Shown here piece after piece: positions 22,240 through 33,329 of a stretch of DNA of 64,000 nucleotides (position 1 is its first letter; each line of letters begins with the position of its first letter). Origin of the DNA: Corella eumyota. Taxonomy: Eukaryota; Chordata; Ascidiacea; Phlebobranchia; Corellidae. The stretch is taken from positions 8,556,001 through 8,620,000 of the forward strand of contig OY720103.1 in the NCBI GenBank assembly GCA_963082875.1. The letters run 5' to 3'. The notes beneath the pieces were generated by a model. That model worked only from the letters and a program-made list of their open reading frames with translations. It was not told the DNA's origin and did not search any database. The translations under genes and the position numbers were made by a program.

Positions 22240-24850
22240 GCCATATTGTTGTTTACTTTCAAGTCTTATCTATTCTATGTCACGTGTTTACACCTTGGGT
22301 CTCGTCTTTACACCTTACTAGTATCACGTGTTCTGTGTTACGAGTTTGTGGACGGTTGTTTGTAATCTTACCCAATAAAATACTATAAAATATAAATACG
22401 GCTTTTTATACAAAAGAATATCAGGCAAAATTCGTTACAATGGAGGTCCTGCCGAGATCGTTAATATAACAAAAAGATATGTATCGTGCGACTTCGTATG
22501 AAATAGAAGCACCTTCAAATTATTATGATGGAGATGAAAGCTTAAGTAGAAGTGATGACCTCGTAACTTATGACGACCTTGAGGAAATTAAAAAAGAAAT
22601 AAAAACTAACGTCATGGTCAAAGTTATGGATTCAGTTAAAGAAATGAAGAAAGAAATTGAAATATTGCAAAAAGAGTTACAACTATTAAAAGAAGTGCAA
22701 AATAAACAAGATGATGCAAAAAATGAACACGAAACCGAGATTTCTCTTATAAAGACAGCGGTGAAGCTATCTGTTAACGATTTAAGAAATGAAGTTTTAA
22801 CAATGATTAAACCAAGTCCTGCTAAAGAAATCAACCAAAATAAATTTATAGAAGACACCGAAATAAAAAAACAAGAAACTGCAGAGGAAATCGTTCGGCC
22901 AAAGCCCCATTCTCAAACAAAAGCAAAAAAAAAATTAAAAACTCAAAAAGGGACGAAATTACTAAAATAGACTTTAAAAGTTCTCCGCAGGTGGTAAATG
23001 TTAGGAGAATAATTGCAACGCCTAAAGAAACACCTGTAATTACAAAAAGTTTAATTCGCAAAGCACAACGTTCTGATAAGGATATAAACTCTTTAGTTTA
23101 CTGGAAAAAGAAATCCTCAAAGCGACCAAGTTTGGTTAGGTTTAGCTCTGGCACACTGAGCAAAACCGCGTTTTCTTATTACCAGCAGTGGGATAGTCTA
23201 GTATTGCGGGATGATGTACTATATCGGAGGTGGATTTCAACTCGCAATCAATTCATAAATTATCAATTAATTGTTCCCAGCTCTTCACAAAAAATTGTGT
23301 TGGAATTTGCAGTTAATAAATGTTGTATTCCTAAAGTTGCGCTAAGCCGACTTCATAGCAAGTACTATTGGTACTTTAGCTGATCGGACCTGCTTAAACT
23401 GATGCAAACAAAATATTTGACTAAATTCAATCCAAAATGTAATTTACACTACAATTTATTGCCGAACCAAGGTTTTGTAAACGGTCAAAAGGTGTGGCTA
23501 AGCCAATATGGTAAAAAGTCGCTAATTATTTTATGATTCTTACTTATTCATTGATTGATGTACACTGTTATGTTTATTGTGTTTGTTTCTAATTGCGGGG
23601 CATTTTTATTACTGGAAGGGAGTTAAATTTGCCATCCGACTTTTCATATGGACGTGCGCAGAAAACGAAATATTTCACATGTGAATTTGTTAAAAAAGTT
23701 GAACAGGACATAGACAAAGCTCATGAATTCGCTAGAGAGAAGCTACAATTTTCGGGCCTTAGAATGAAGAAATATTACGACCGTACAACATTAACCAAAA
23801 TACATCAAGAGCACGAACCAGTGTGGCTACATTGCCCACAACGAAAGAAGGGACTTTCGCCGAAATTGACATTGCCTTGGCAAGGCCCATATATGGTAAC
23901 AAATCGGATAAACGATGTGGTTTACCGCATAAGACAATCCTCCAAACACAAGCCAAAGGTTGTAAACCGAAAACTACCAAGTAACTGGTACCAAAATAAA
24001 ACAAACACAAAACAATCATTTTCAAGTAATACATACTGACCATAATAATGTATACTTACAAACATCCCGCCGAGGGCGTATTATAAATAAACCCCGTAGA
24101 TATCGCTGATTGTGGTCATATACTCTGTATTTATTTGTTAAAATTTTAGTTAGTGTTATTTCTTTTTTACAATGTATATGTTATTTTCTTATTTTGTGCC
24201 TTTTTAAAATATTGGGAGGGGATGAATGTAACGTGAGTGGTTGTTTGCTTTGTTGCCTATTTACAATGTTTTGTTACGTAATCGTTCCGGTTTAACGCCC
24301 TTTTTGTCTACGTCACTACTAGTTTTGCCGCCTTTTCTCATTATGTTTATACTAACGAGATTCTATTTTCTTTTGCTTTTAGTGTTTTGTTTTTAATGTT
24401 TTTGTTCTTGCTAATATGATATTTACTGTTAGTAATTTGTTTAAAAAAATATGTTTGCTTTGTTATTCACGTTTATTTTCTAACTGATGTATTTTACTTA
24501 TGTATGTCTATGTGTTGCAAGATTTCATTGTTCTCATACTTGTATTTTACCTGATTGTTTAATGTCGTGGTCGACATCTTTTACGGTGGGAGGGAAGTGT
24601 GTTACATTTGGGGTTTGATAGAAGCTAATTTAGTGTTGAGTGCCAGCAAGCTTGTAGCGCGTCTGGATTATTTGTGACGCGGAGCGTTGATTGACTTAAT
24701 TGTGCTTACGCACTAATTAACGGCGCGCAAGTATTTCTCTCTGATAGACCGTGGTAGCTTTATGTTGATCGTTCTATTTCAGAACGTTTTAACTGTGCAC
24801 TGCTTTTGTTTTATCGCATGTAACATGTTTTTAATAAAGAGTAAGCCAAA
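22240..24850 (+). mobile_element. Second Ty3/Gypsy fossil, incomplete
   Basis: A TGGAGGTCCTGCCGAGAT primer-binding-like site lies near 22441. A coiled-coil-rich frame (22479-22970, many heptad Lys/Glu/Leu) follows. An integrase N-terminal zinc-binding region lies near 23190-23380, and an integrase C-terminal region (WQGPYMVTNRINDVVYRI) near 23600-24040. A purine-rich tract and a TGTTACATTTGG start of an LTR-like segment follow near 24584-24610. Protease and reverse transcriptase are missing. I could not match two LTRs convincingly, so the ends are approximate. Confidence 0.75.
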
Positions 24851-24988
24851 GTAAATTAATTTCTATAAAATTAAACAAAAAAATTAAAGTTTTGTTTTTA
24901 CATAAAGCAATTTTAAAAATAAATGTTATTTAAATCTTGTGCTTACAATTTAAGTAAAAAATACACAGTAATAAAGTAAGATACTTAC

Positions 24989-25147
24989 AGAAGTTTTTAG
25001 TTTTGAACAAGCTCTAGCAATGACCAATCCACCAACTTCTGTGATGTGACAACAACTAATATCAAGTTCCTCAAACTTGTCAATAACCTCACCCAGTAAT
25101 GTTGCAGTTTCATCACCAATTCTGTTCTTTGATAAGTTTAACTTTAT
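24989..25147 (-). pseudogene. LRR exon of an NLR gene
   Basis: A 159-nt exon in phase 0 with a clean acceptor (GTTTTAG) and donor (GTAAGT). It encodes ribonuclease-inhibitor-type leucine-rich repeats: LNLSKNRIGDETATLL and LDISCCHITEVGGLVIARAC. It lies about 600 bp downstream of the NACHT exon on the same strand, as in animal NLR genes where each LRR exon follows the NACHT exon. The exon itself is unbroken; the gene is not. No further LRR exon is seen before the retroelement fossil that ends near 24850. Confidence 0.8.
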
Positions 25148-25744
25148 CTAAAACAAAATTGATATTTTCCTTAATTTAAAGATTACTCTGATTTAAATTA
25201 CAGAAAAAAAGTTATATAATAAGAAATTGGGTAAAATTCCAACAAAACCTTGGAGATTTTGAATCAAATTTATTTCACCAATGTGTTATTGTGCCCAGGT
25301 TGGAATAATAAGTGCGCTTTAATGTTTTATTGTTGTTTCTTTAAGCGCGCATAGTAAATGTTTGTTTAATGTTACTTTAAAGAAATGTTACTTCGATGTT
25401 ACTTTGTAAAACTTTTTTTAGTTATTGAACATTTTTTATTTATTATTTTAAATTTAATATGTGTTCAGGTAAAGAATGTTGAGTTTTGCTTTCAAAAATT
25501 CATTTTCAAAAATTCAAAAATTAGACCTTTGTTAAACAATAAAGGCATTGTCACTATTTAACATTTTACAAAATTTCAAATTATTAATCAAAAAAAATAT
25601 TTTTATACCTAAAATTATTAGTTAAACATTATTGAATACAAATCTATAAATTTAGTTATTTTATCTACTTCAGTTAGTGAATTTCCAGTGTAAATTTATT
25701 CTGGGCAATATATCCAAAATAAAAATAATGTTAATTTTGCTTAC

Positions 25745-27446
25745 CTTAATTTTTAAACCTTTAAAGATACTAAAGAGTTAAGATTGATCCTTTCTACCAA
25801 ACTTCATCTTTAAAGAAAGTGGTTTGGTCTAGTGTTCAAACAAGTAGCCAAGATGGATGTAGTCACTCGGCAATAAAGTTTCTTTATAAGATTTAGAACA
25901 GACTGGTTGAGGTCATCATCGTTGGATTCATACAAATAACTGCCAAGTTCAATAAAAGTTGATAAGGAATTGACATTTTGACTTAAATTATGAGCATAAA
26001 ACTGCTGAGTTCAAACAGGGTTGCAGTATTTGTTGATGATGGATGAAGAATCAATTTTTTTACACAAATCTTAGGCATATGTTTTCAGAAGAGCTCGTTT
26101 CTCATCATAAGCTGTTGAAATACCAGATTGAAATTCAGACAAATTCTTGGAACTGTAAAACCCAAACAGAAATTTTGTGACTACCTCCCATCGACTAGTG
26201 GAAAACTTCGGAACACATTTTTGAAATTTATCCAGACTTGCCCGTAAGAATAAATACATGGCAGCAAACAGTTGCCAGGTAAGATGACTGAAGTTGCTTC
26301 GTTTGTCTCTTTCCAAAATCTTGACTTTCATATTTGAAGAATCATAACAAAAGTGTCAAGAAAGGTTTTAAGCATTTCTTTTATAATTCCAGCCTTTTTA
26401 ATGTCTTTTTGATCAAAAATATTTATTTTCTGCTCAAACCCATTCCATGCAAGACAAGCTAGACCTTTAAATTTGTTCTCAAGAATGTGTGTGTTGTCAG
26501 GAAAATGATCCGACTTCATATAATGCAATAAAGAAGCAACCATAACTTTTGTCATAGTTTTTAGATTAACCTCGGAGCCGGACAAAATTGCTTGATTGAT
26601 GCAGTGCATGGATAGAGTGCAATTGACAGGAACATAATTGTAAGCATCAATATCTTGATGATCTCGTAGATAGGCTAACCCTTTAGATGAATTTTCCCCA
26701 CTTATTTGCCTGCAAATGTTTTTTTGTGCTTCCTTATTGAAACCAATTAGTTTTAACACTAAGATAGGTCTGCAAGAAGGATGCCACTCATACATTTGCC
26801 TTGGTCGTGAAGTGATAAACTTATAAGCATTGGGAAATAACTTTCCATTAAAAACGTTTTTTAGAAAATCTTCAGCAGAGCCATTTGTAGATACCAAGTT
26901 TTTGGGTGCTTTCCCTAAAGTAGTATTATCAGCTTCATCCAAGTCCATCAAAAATAAGGATAGTGTCAGAACTGTTTTTAATACAATCAAATGATTCTAC
27001 ATCAGTAGACTCTGGCTTATCCCATTCTATAGGTGAATTTGCAACAAGAAACCTGAAAATTGACATTTCCCTACGAAAATCAACTGATCGCAAAATAATG
27101 CTGAATATAAATTTTATATTTTGAAGAAAGTCGCTATTTTCAGAAAAAATTTCCTGGATCAGAATTTTAATAAAAGTTGATTTGCCAGTCCCTGCGTTTG
27201 CCAGGTTGAGTTAACTTGGTTTTTGCCAGGTTGAATTAACTTGGACATTCTTTCAAATTGTTCCTTTGTGGTATAAAAGTGATCAACTGAATCTAAATCT
27301 TTAATATCAGTGGAAGAATATTCAGCAAGTTCTAACTCAACAAATTCTAATTGTTTGTCTAACTGGACAGGAGAGCAGAATTCATGGGCAAAACTACTAG
27401 CTTGCTCAAAACATAGTTCAGAAAGTTGTTCACATAAAGAATTAAC
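25745..27446 (-). pseudogene. NACHT exon of an NLR innate-immune receptor, broken
   Basis: NLRs are cytosolic receptors that sense microbes or danger and oligomerise through NACHT. Minus-strand reading gives an acceptor at 27446; then a Walker A site NAGTGKSTFIKI (about 27163-27203); a Walker B region LIFDGLDEAD (about 26925-26960); the sensor-like ITSRPRQMYEW; LVLKLIGFNKEAQKNICRQI; a VPVNCTLSMHC block; the winged-helix SHLTWQLFAAMYLFLRASL; and a donor near 25744. Walker B has one extra base that shifts the frame. A 20-bp local duplication (GTTAACTTGG context) sits just before Walker A. Another shift is near 26335, and stops follow 26071. So this is an NLR pseudogene, unless these are assembly errors. 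No N-terminal death-fold exon is seen. Confidence 0.8.
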
Positions 27447-27449
27447 CTA

Positions 27450-28390
27450 AAACAACACAGTTTTAGATTATTATTTGTTTTAAATATATATTATAGAATA
27501 ACTATTGTGGTTGCCAATCGATCCGTACTCAGGGCAATGCACAAAAGTCAAACCATACTCGCATTGCGTAACTCTTTATACAATTCAGGTGCATAAATGT
27601 GCTGAATCAGTTTATTTAATATGATTTATTGTAGTAGTAATAGGTGATTAGTTCTTACATATGGTACATTGTAATGTAAATAATATAATTTAAGTGCACA
27701 AGTGTACCAAAAAGTCAGGCACACACAACTTAGTATACGACCAATAAGTATGCCTGCTAATTAATTACATTTTAGTTAATAAATGTAATAAACGATTAAT
27801 TGATAGTGTTAATCCAGGATTTGGCCGATTTAAAAAGAGTTTGTATGGTGTAGAATTTACATTAAAATTGAACCACTAGCCCTTGGTTTATAAAGAGCGT
27901 AAACAATTAATTAATGACCGTGTTATAAGATAAACAATGTTTTGGTATTAAGTACAAGTATATAAAGGGTTTTGTTAACGTTGGGACTAATTTAAAAAGT
28001 CAAATTTATAAACAGTATTTTTGTGTATATACCAATTTGTGTTGTTTGAAATTAACAAATTTTCTTAAGAGGAAAGGGGCCGTGACACAAATTTTAAAGT
28101 GGAAGTTTTACTGAAGTTTGTAATTCTTCAGGTTGTTCCTTTAAATAAAATATCGCCTATGCTTGTATGTACCCGAACAACTAAATTGATACTTTTACTT
28201 AAATAGCTAGCGAAGATGCTGATATGGCACTATTGTCCAAGCTATCATTTCGAAACGCTATGACAAAAACAAATGAACCTTGGAATTGCCGAAGTCAAAT
28301 GACAGCAGACAACTTATTTGCCTAATTAGGAAAATAGCTTTTTGTCCCCAACACTATACGGTGGAACTTCTCTTATGATTCAGTTGTTGG
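27450..28390. other. No gene recognised
   Basis: An AT-rich stretch between the NLR exon and the intact hAT. I see no coding, RNA or repeat signal. A death-fold exon for the NLR would be expected here or further right, but none was found. Confidence 0.5.
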
Positions 28391-28399
28391 GCTAATTAC

Positions 28400-30729
28400 T
28401 AGTGATGTGCCGATCAAAAAAGTGATCGTAAATCGCCGATTTTTGAAGGTATTTTGCGATCACCCGATCAGAGTTCAAAATCGGCAGATCGGAAAATACG
28501 TAACAACTAGGTATTGCGCCACAAATGATCAGGCACTGTACATGCCTTAACCACATGATTTTATATCAACTATGTTAATACAATATTGTAACGTCACAAT
28601 TAAAATAGTGTTACGTTTTTTTTATTTGATAATTTCTTGCAAAATCATTTACAGTCGGGTCCTTTTTACTTCTAAGTAAATAAATACCGCAATGTCAAAT
28701 CGTAGGTCGGATATTTGGACAAGGTTTACTGTAATTAAAGATAGTGAAAGCAAAGCAATGTGTAATACATGTAAATTGGTTATTCCAAGAGGAAGTCCGG
28801 GCAACAAAAGAAGCTATAATACAACAAATTTGTGGAGACATCTCAAAACTTCATATTGGTGCAACGAAAGGGAACTCGCGTCGGGTGCTACTCAAATACA
28901 ACCCACGCTTGAAGATGTCATCGCAAAGAAAAAAAAGTTTGAATCAGCTCATCCAAAGGCAAATCAAATTACGCAAGCCATCGCTAAAATGATTGTAAAA
29001 GATCTACAGCCGTTTTCATTCGTCGAAGACGAAGGTTTTAGAGACCTGATGGAAGTTCTAGAGCCCAGGTTTAAAATACCATCCCGCACAACATTTTCAA
29101 GAACAATTATACCTGCTCTTAAAACAGAAGTGTGGGAAGGATTAAAAGACAAGATCAAACAAAAAATTAGTGCTGTAACAATAACTACTGATTTGTGGAC
29201 CAGCAAACAAACAATTAGCTACATCGGTGTAACTGGGCATTGGTCAAACAAAGAAGGCCGGGTAATGGCCTTGTTAGCCCTACAATTGGTGGAAGAACGG
29301 CATACTGCCGAATATATAAGTGGCCAACTTCGCGATGTAATTACCTGTTGGTTTTCTTCAACGCAAGAAATTAGACAAGTTAACACAGATAATGCTGGGA
29401 ATATGATAAACGCTACAAAAATGCTTAAATTGGTCCACCATCCTTGCTTTGCACACACGATTAATCTAATTGTTACAGACAGTCTAAAATCGCAAAGAAT
29501 GGTTCGTGATATTGCTGCAAATTGTAAAAATATAACTTCAACATTACATAGATCCACAAGAGCCTCGTCGCTGTTTCACAAAACCCAGTCTGAAATGGGT
29601 CTTCCTGTGGTTGAAATTCCACAACAGATTATTACAAGATGGAATTCTGCGTTTTATAACGTGCAGGCTGTCTATAACCAACGCTTAGTGTTCACTAAAA
29701 TTGCCCAAGATACCAATACACAAACATCTCTTTCATTTATTGAAAATATTCGGGCGATTACGTACACCCAGTGGGACCTAATGCCCAAAATTATAGACTT
29801 GCTTCAACCGTTTGAAGAAGCAACCAAAAGAATTTCTCGAGCCGAAGATTCAATAAGCGAGGTTATTCCGCTAATAATTGGCATACGTACCATGCTTACT
29901 GGCACAGCGGCAGAAGGATTGAGTACAATGAAATGCGAATTAGAACGTGGAATTAACGTACGTTTCGAAAGTATTCTTAACAATGATCATTACATCATCG
30001 CGACTTGCGTAGATCCTCGATATAAAATGAAATTCGTCGCTGAAAAAGGAGATGAAATAAAAGAAAAAATAAAGCAAGACATTATTAGTAAAGAACACGA
30101 TGAAGTAACTGAAGTAGTTCCCTCCACCTCGTTAAATCAAACCAAAAGAGGCCTGCTTGATACTATTGTTGATTTAACATCAGGAAACAAGTCTCCATTG
30201 ACAGCGTCGGATGAAGTTGATGAGTACCTTCAAGAAAAATGCATTGCTGTTGAAAGAGATCCAATCATGTTCTGGATAGAAAAACGTGAAGTTTGGCCAC
30301 GCTTATCTCAGTTGGCTATTGATATTTTGTCTTCACCCTCAACGAGCGTGGCTAGTGAACGGGTTTTTTCTGCTGTAGGAAGAATCTTAGAAGAGCGAAG
30401 AAACAGACTTAAACCCGAGAATGTGCAAATGTTGGCGTTCATAAAATATAATATGTGACGTCAATACGTAGCGCCGTATTTTTGTATTAATAAAAGTGCC
30501 TAGTGTTTCCTTAAATTGTACTAAATGTGACTGTTAAACCTTTTAACAAACCTGTGAATAAGTAGGTAGAAATATTCAACATACTGGGTTATTTTTTTAG
30601 TAATTTAGTCACTGTTAAGTTAACGATTTTTCGGTCACGTTATCGGATCGTGATCGCGATCTGATCGGAAATAATTATTACGATTACGAGCCGATTTCGA
30701 TCATAAAAAAGGCAATCGGCACATCACTA
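28400..30729 (+). mobile_element. hAT transposon, complete and apparently young
   Basis: A 2,330-bp element with perfect 15-bp terminal inverted repeats (TAGTGATGTGCCGAT) and an exact 8-bp target duplication CTAATTAC (28392-28399 and 30730-30737). The duplication fits the nTnnnnAn pattern of the Ac branch. Subterminal ATCGGC/GATCGT-like motifs recur near both ends, as is usual for hAT transposase binding. The transposase frame inside is unbroken. A diverged end fragment of the same family lies at 4707-4965. Confidence 0.95.
28692..30458 (+). CDS. hAT transposase (Ac/ZBED1-like), open
   Basis: 588 codons, normal for hAT. Residues about 7-57 form a BED-type finger (CNTCK, then LWRHLKTSYWC); the last zinc ligand would be Cys rather than His. 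About residue 165 lies TTDLWTS (first catalytic Asp); about 235, NTDNAGNM (second Asp); about 250, HPCFAHTINLIV. Near the C-terminus the dimerisation block SPSTSVASERVFSAVG holds the catalytic Glu, followed by RRNRLKPENVQMLAFI. The protein would cut and paste the element in the nucleus. The start codon is about 290 bp inside the left end, with no competing upstream Met in frame. No stop or frame change was seen. Confidence 0.93.
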   Translation: MSNRRSDIWTRFTVIKDSESKAMCNTCKLVIPRGSPGNKRSYNTTNLWRHLKTSYWCNERELASGATQIQPTLEDVIAKKKKFESAHPKANQITQAIAKMIVKDLQPFSFVEDEGFRDLMEVLEPRFKIPSRTTFSRTIIPALKTEVWEGLKDKIKQKISAVTITTDLWTSKQTISYIGVTGHWSNKEGRVMALLALQLVEERHTAEYISGQLRDVITCWFSSTQEIRQVNTDNAGNMINATKMLKLVHHPCFAHTINLIVTDSLKSQRMVRDIAANCKNITSTLHRSTRASSLFHKTQSEMGLPVVEIPQQIITRWNSAFYNVQAVYNQRLVFTKIAQDTNTQTSLSFIENIRAITYTQWDLMPKIIDLLQPFEEATKRISRAEDSISEVIPLIIGIRTMLTGTAAEGLSTMKCELERGINVRFESILNNDHYIIATCVDPRYKMKFVAEKGDEIKEKIKQDIISKEHDEVTEVVPSTSLNQTKRGLLDTIVDLTSGNKSPLTASDEVDEYLQEKCIAVERDPIMFWIEKREVWPRLSQLAIDILSSPSTSVASERVFSAVGRILEERRNRLKPENVQMLAFIKYNM

Positions 30730-30816
30730 CTAATTACTCTTCTAGACTCAACCAACCTGATCTTCACAGGTTAAGCCTAATAATATAAGTAACTAGTATA
30801 TCGACAAACTCTTTCA

Positions 30817-30941
30817 GAATATGTTCATACACTTAAAGAATTGGCTAAAGATTGTGGATGTACTTCTGTTACTGCTAAAATTTATGAGAATGAACTTACA
30901 ATGAAACCATTAAAAATACAGCTGGGTTCAGAGATTAAGGT
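30817..30941 (+). other. Possible isolated exon
   Basis: Between a TTTCAG acceptor and an AAGGTAAAA donor one frame reads YVHTLKELAKDCGC and PLKIQLGSEIK with no stop. It resembles part of a larger protein but I do not recognise the family. It lies just right of the complete hAT. Confidence 0.3.
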
Positions 30942-31022
30942 AAAATTAAAAATGCTAAACTTCAATTATGGAGAGCTTTCATTATCATTTCCAAATTTAG
31001 ACCAAGTGTGGCAAAAAATGTC

Positions 31023-31096
31023 GTCTCTATGGCGCAATCAGTTAGCGAGTTCGTCTGTTAACTGAAAGGTTGGTTGTTCGAGTCCACCCAAGGTCA
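31023..31096 (+). pseudogene. tRNA-Asn-like pseudogene
   Basis: The GTCTCTATGGCGCAATCAG 5' part and CTGTTAACTGAA anticodon arm resemble the copy at 31169, and the CCAAGTGTGG upstream flank is shared. Acceptor and T arm carry several mismatches. Confidence 0.7.
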
Positions 31097-31168
31097 AATA
31101 TATTTTGTTACATTTTTATTATTATAATTTTGATCTTCAGATTCAATCCAAGTGTAGCAATGTATGTC

Positions 31169-31174
31169 GTCTCT

Positions 31175-31206
<32 letters not shown>

Positions 31207-31242
31207 GCCGAAAGGTTGGTGGTTCAAACCCACCCAAGGACG
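31169..31242 (+). tRNA. tRNA-Asn(GUU)
   Basis: 74 nt. The acceptor GTCTCTG pairs with CAAGGAC with one mismatch and one wobble. The D arm GCGCAATCGGTTAGCGC and anticodon stem TTCGG/CCGAA are perfect, with loop CTGTTAG (anticodon GUU). The T arm is near canonical and a run of six T follows. Likely functional or only recently decayed. Confidence 0.8.
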
Positions 31243-31314
31243 AATTTTTTGTTTGCTTCATTTTTATTACCATAATAATGTTTTGCAAATTTAATAAAAA
31301 TGTCGCGAATCAGT

Positions 31315-31375
31315 AGTTGTTGTGTTGCAATGGTTGGCGCATTTGGCTATTAACCGAAAGGCAACCCAGAGATCA
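31315..31375 (+). pseudogene. Decayed third tRNA-Asn copy
   Basis: It keeps TGGCTATTAACCGAAAGG (anticodon now ATT by position) and parts of the D arm, but has lost most of the T arm. It is the third member of a small tandem series at 31.0-31.4 kb. Confidence 0.55.
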
Positions 31376-31581
31376 AAATAGTTTTCTTTTATATTTAAAA
31401 TTTTTCCTTCGCAAAAAAAGCTTTTTGGAGCAATCCAATCAAGTCGAAGTAGATGACGACATAGGTTTGGATATAAAAACTTTAATGGAGTCTGGTATGA
31501 AATTAATACCACTAAATTTTCAAGTTATTGTATTAAAAGATTACTAGTAGTTTTTTTCATACTTTTTTTCTAATATTCCAG

Positions 31582-32165
31582 CTTGTAAGCAAGGAGAAGT
31601 TGACAGCTTTATTAAATTGTTTTGGCAAGAGCAGTAAAAGCTGAATACCCTTAATAAAAATGGTGAACGGTATCGCCCCGAAATTATCAAGTATAAAAAG
31701 TTTGATAAATCTTTATTTTAAGTTAGACTACAAAACTTGAAGCTTAAACAATTTTGGTAACAAAAATTTAGAGTTGCTAGGCTGCAGTTTGGCAATATAG
31801 TAAATCAGATATGTATAGTTATTAGTTTAAAATTACACAGGTTTTGTCTGAGTATTGCAGCTTAAAGTCGCTCAGCTTATGAAGAATCAAGAGATAGCAA
31901 TATTCTTCGCTTACCAAGTTCCCGTACATTGTGTGACTACAGGTTTAGACAAATGTGAAATAGTTAAAGCAGTTGAAAATCTCTTTTCTAGTCATTTAGT
32001 TTTAATTGAAATGTCCATTTTAAACTAATTAAATTACAGAAATGCATTTAAGTCTGCCCCAGGCATTCAAAAACATGTTCTTGTTGAACTTACACATGTT
32101 GCTACAGGAATGGCAACACATGAACGTTTTCTAGTAGTATCTATGGACGAAATGAAAAGTATTTT
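31582..32165 (+). pseudogene. P-element-like (THAP9-type) transposase relic with introns
   Basis: Three exon-like blocks read through. 31582-31690 gives GEVDSFIKLFWQEQ and NGERYRPEIIK. 31841-31956 gives FCLSIAA, SRSAYEESRDSNILRLPSSR and TLCDYRF. 32038-32165 gives NAFKSAPGIQKHVLVELTH and ERFLVVSMDEMK with a catalytic-type Asp. The intron 31691-31840 is bounded by GTATAA and ACACAG, and the second intron by GTGAAA and TTACAG. This block order is that of P-element/THAP9 transposases. One in-frame stop lies in block 1 and one in block 2, and the 3' half is absent where the minus-strand hAT relic begins. Confidence 0.75.
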
Positions 32166-32196
32166 AAATGTTATATGTACCAAAAAAATATATTTA

Positions 32197-33180
32197 CTAT
32201 TTCCTAAATATACCTGCTTGAAATTTTTCTTTTTTGGTTTCTGCTTTAAGTTCCCAAACTCTTTTTAGCACTTTTCCTAGGCTAAGCCATCTGATGGTGT
32301 GGTAGCCGATATCACACTGCTCTGTCTCACTTGAGACAAACTGTCTGTGATTTAATGCTCGTGCTCTGATGAAGTTTACCATTTTAGTAACAACATCGAT
32401 AACGTGGTTAATTTTTAGCACTGATTTGCACAACACGTGTTGATGTATAATACAATGCAAAAATATTAATTTCTGATCCGCGTCATTTTCGTTCACTTTA
32501 TCTTGCATTCGTTTCAAAAGCCCAACGTTTTTTCCGGTAAGATTTGGACAACCATCCGTTGTTACACCTGCTAATCTGTCCCACTTTAGTCCCAGCGTAT
32601 TCATGCATTCATTTACTTCAATAAACAAATTGCGTCCTGTTGTTGTCCCTTTCATTGAGCGCATTGCTGCCAGCTCCACCGTTATCTTAAAAGTCCGATG
32701 TTATCCCGCGGACAAATACAAGTAACTGTGCTGTGTCGCGAACGTCACAGCTTTCGTCCAAAGCCAAGGAAAAAAAATCAAAACCTGCCACTTTATGTTT
32801 CAGCAATGTCCTCAATCCTTCTTGTCACGGTTCGGCGGGAGAGCGGGACCTGCAGAAATTCTTCTTCTTTTTCAGGGCATATAAGTGCCACGGACTCCAC
32901 CATACACTTTTTGACAAACTCTCCCTCCAAGAATGGCTTACTGTTTTTAGCAATTTTGTAGGATATCACGAAGCTAGTCTTGGTTGCGGAAGCTCTGGAT
33001 GTATGTAGCTTTTTAAAACAACATTGTTGCCTCTGAAGCCCAGCCAACAAAGCTTCAGATGTTCGTGCCCTTTCGGTATCAGTCAAGTTTTTGTATTTTT
33101 CTGCGTGTTTCGTCTCGTAATGCCGACTTAAATTGTAGTCCTTGATACGAAGTGCTTTAAATCCCAATATTTTTGTCGGG
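32197..33180 (-). pseudogene. hAT (Buster/GTF2IRD2-like) transposase fragment
   Basis: Minus-strand pieces: a finger-like LSRHYETKHAEKY; SYKIAKNSKPFLEGEFVKKC; VPLSRRTVTRRIEDIAE; then WDRLAGVTTDGCPNLTGKN (catalytic Asp), LHCIIHQHVLCKS and IRWLSLGKVLKRVWELK. The order matches other Buster-like copies here. Part of the catalytic region (between about 32680 and 32790) is out of frame or missing and the C-terminal half is absent. No terminal repeats were found. Confidence 0.85.
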
Positions 33181-33329
33181 ATTGTTTAATCACGCAAACT
33201 CAGTTTTATGAAGATCCTCTTAAATTGATTTCCGGAATGCAAAATCATACAAAGAAGCATGTGAATATTTAAAAAATAATTCCGTTTGCAAATTATATAA
33301 AGGTATCAAACGTAACTCTGTATTTAATT

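Noticed and set aside
28964-29557. Minus-strand frames inside the complete hAT
   Set aside because: They are antisense to the intact transposase, which has clear motifs.
31094-31288. Minus-strand frame of 64 codons with GGFEPPTFRLTAERAN
   Set aside because: This is the complement of the tRNA-Asn gene, a common false protein match.
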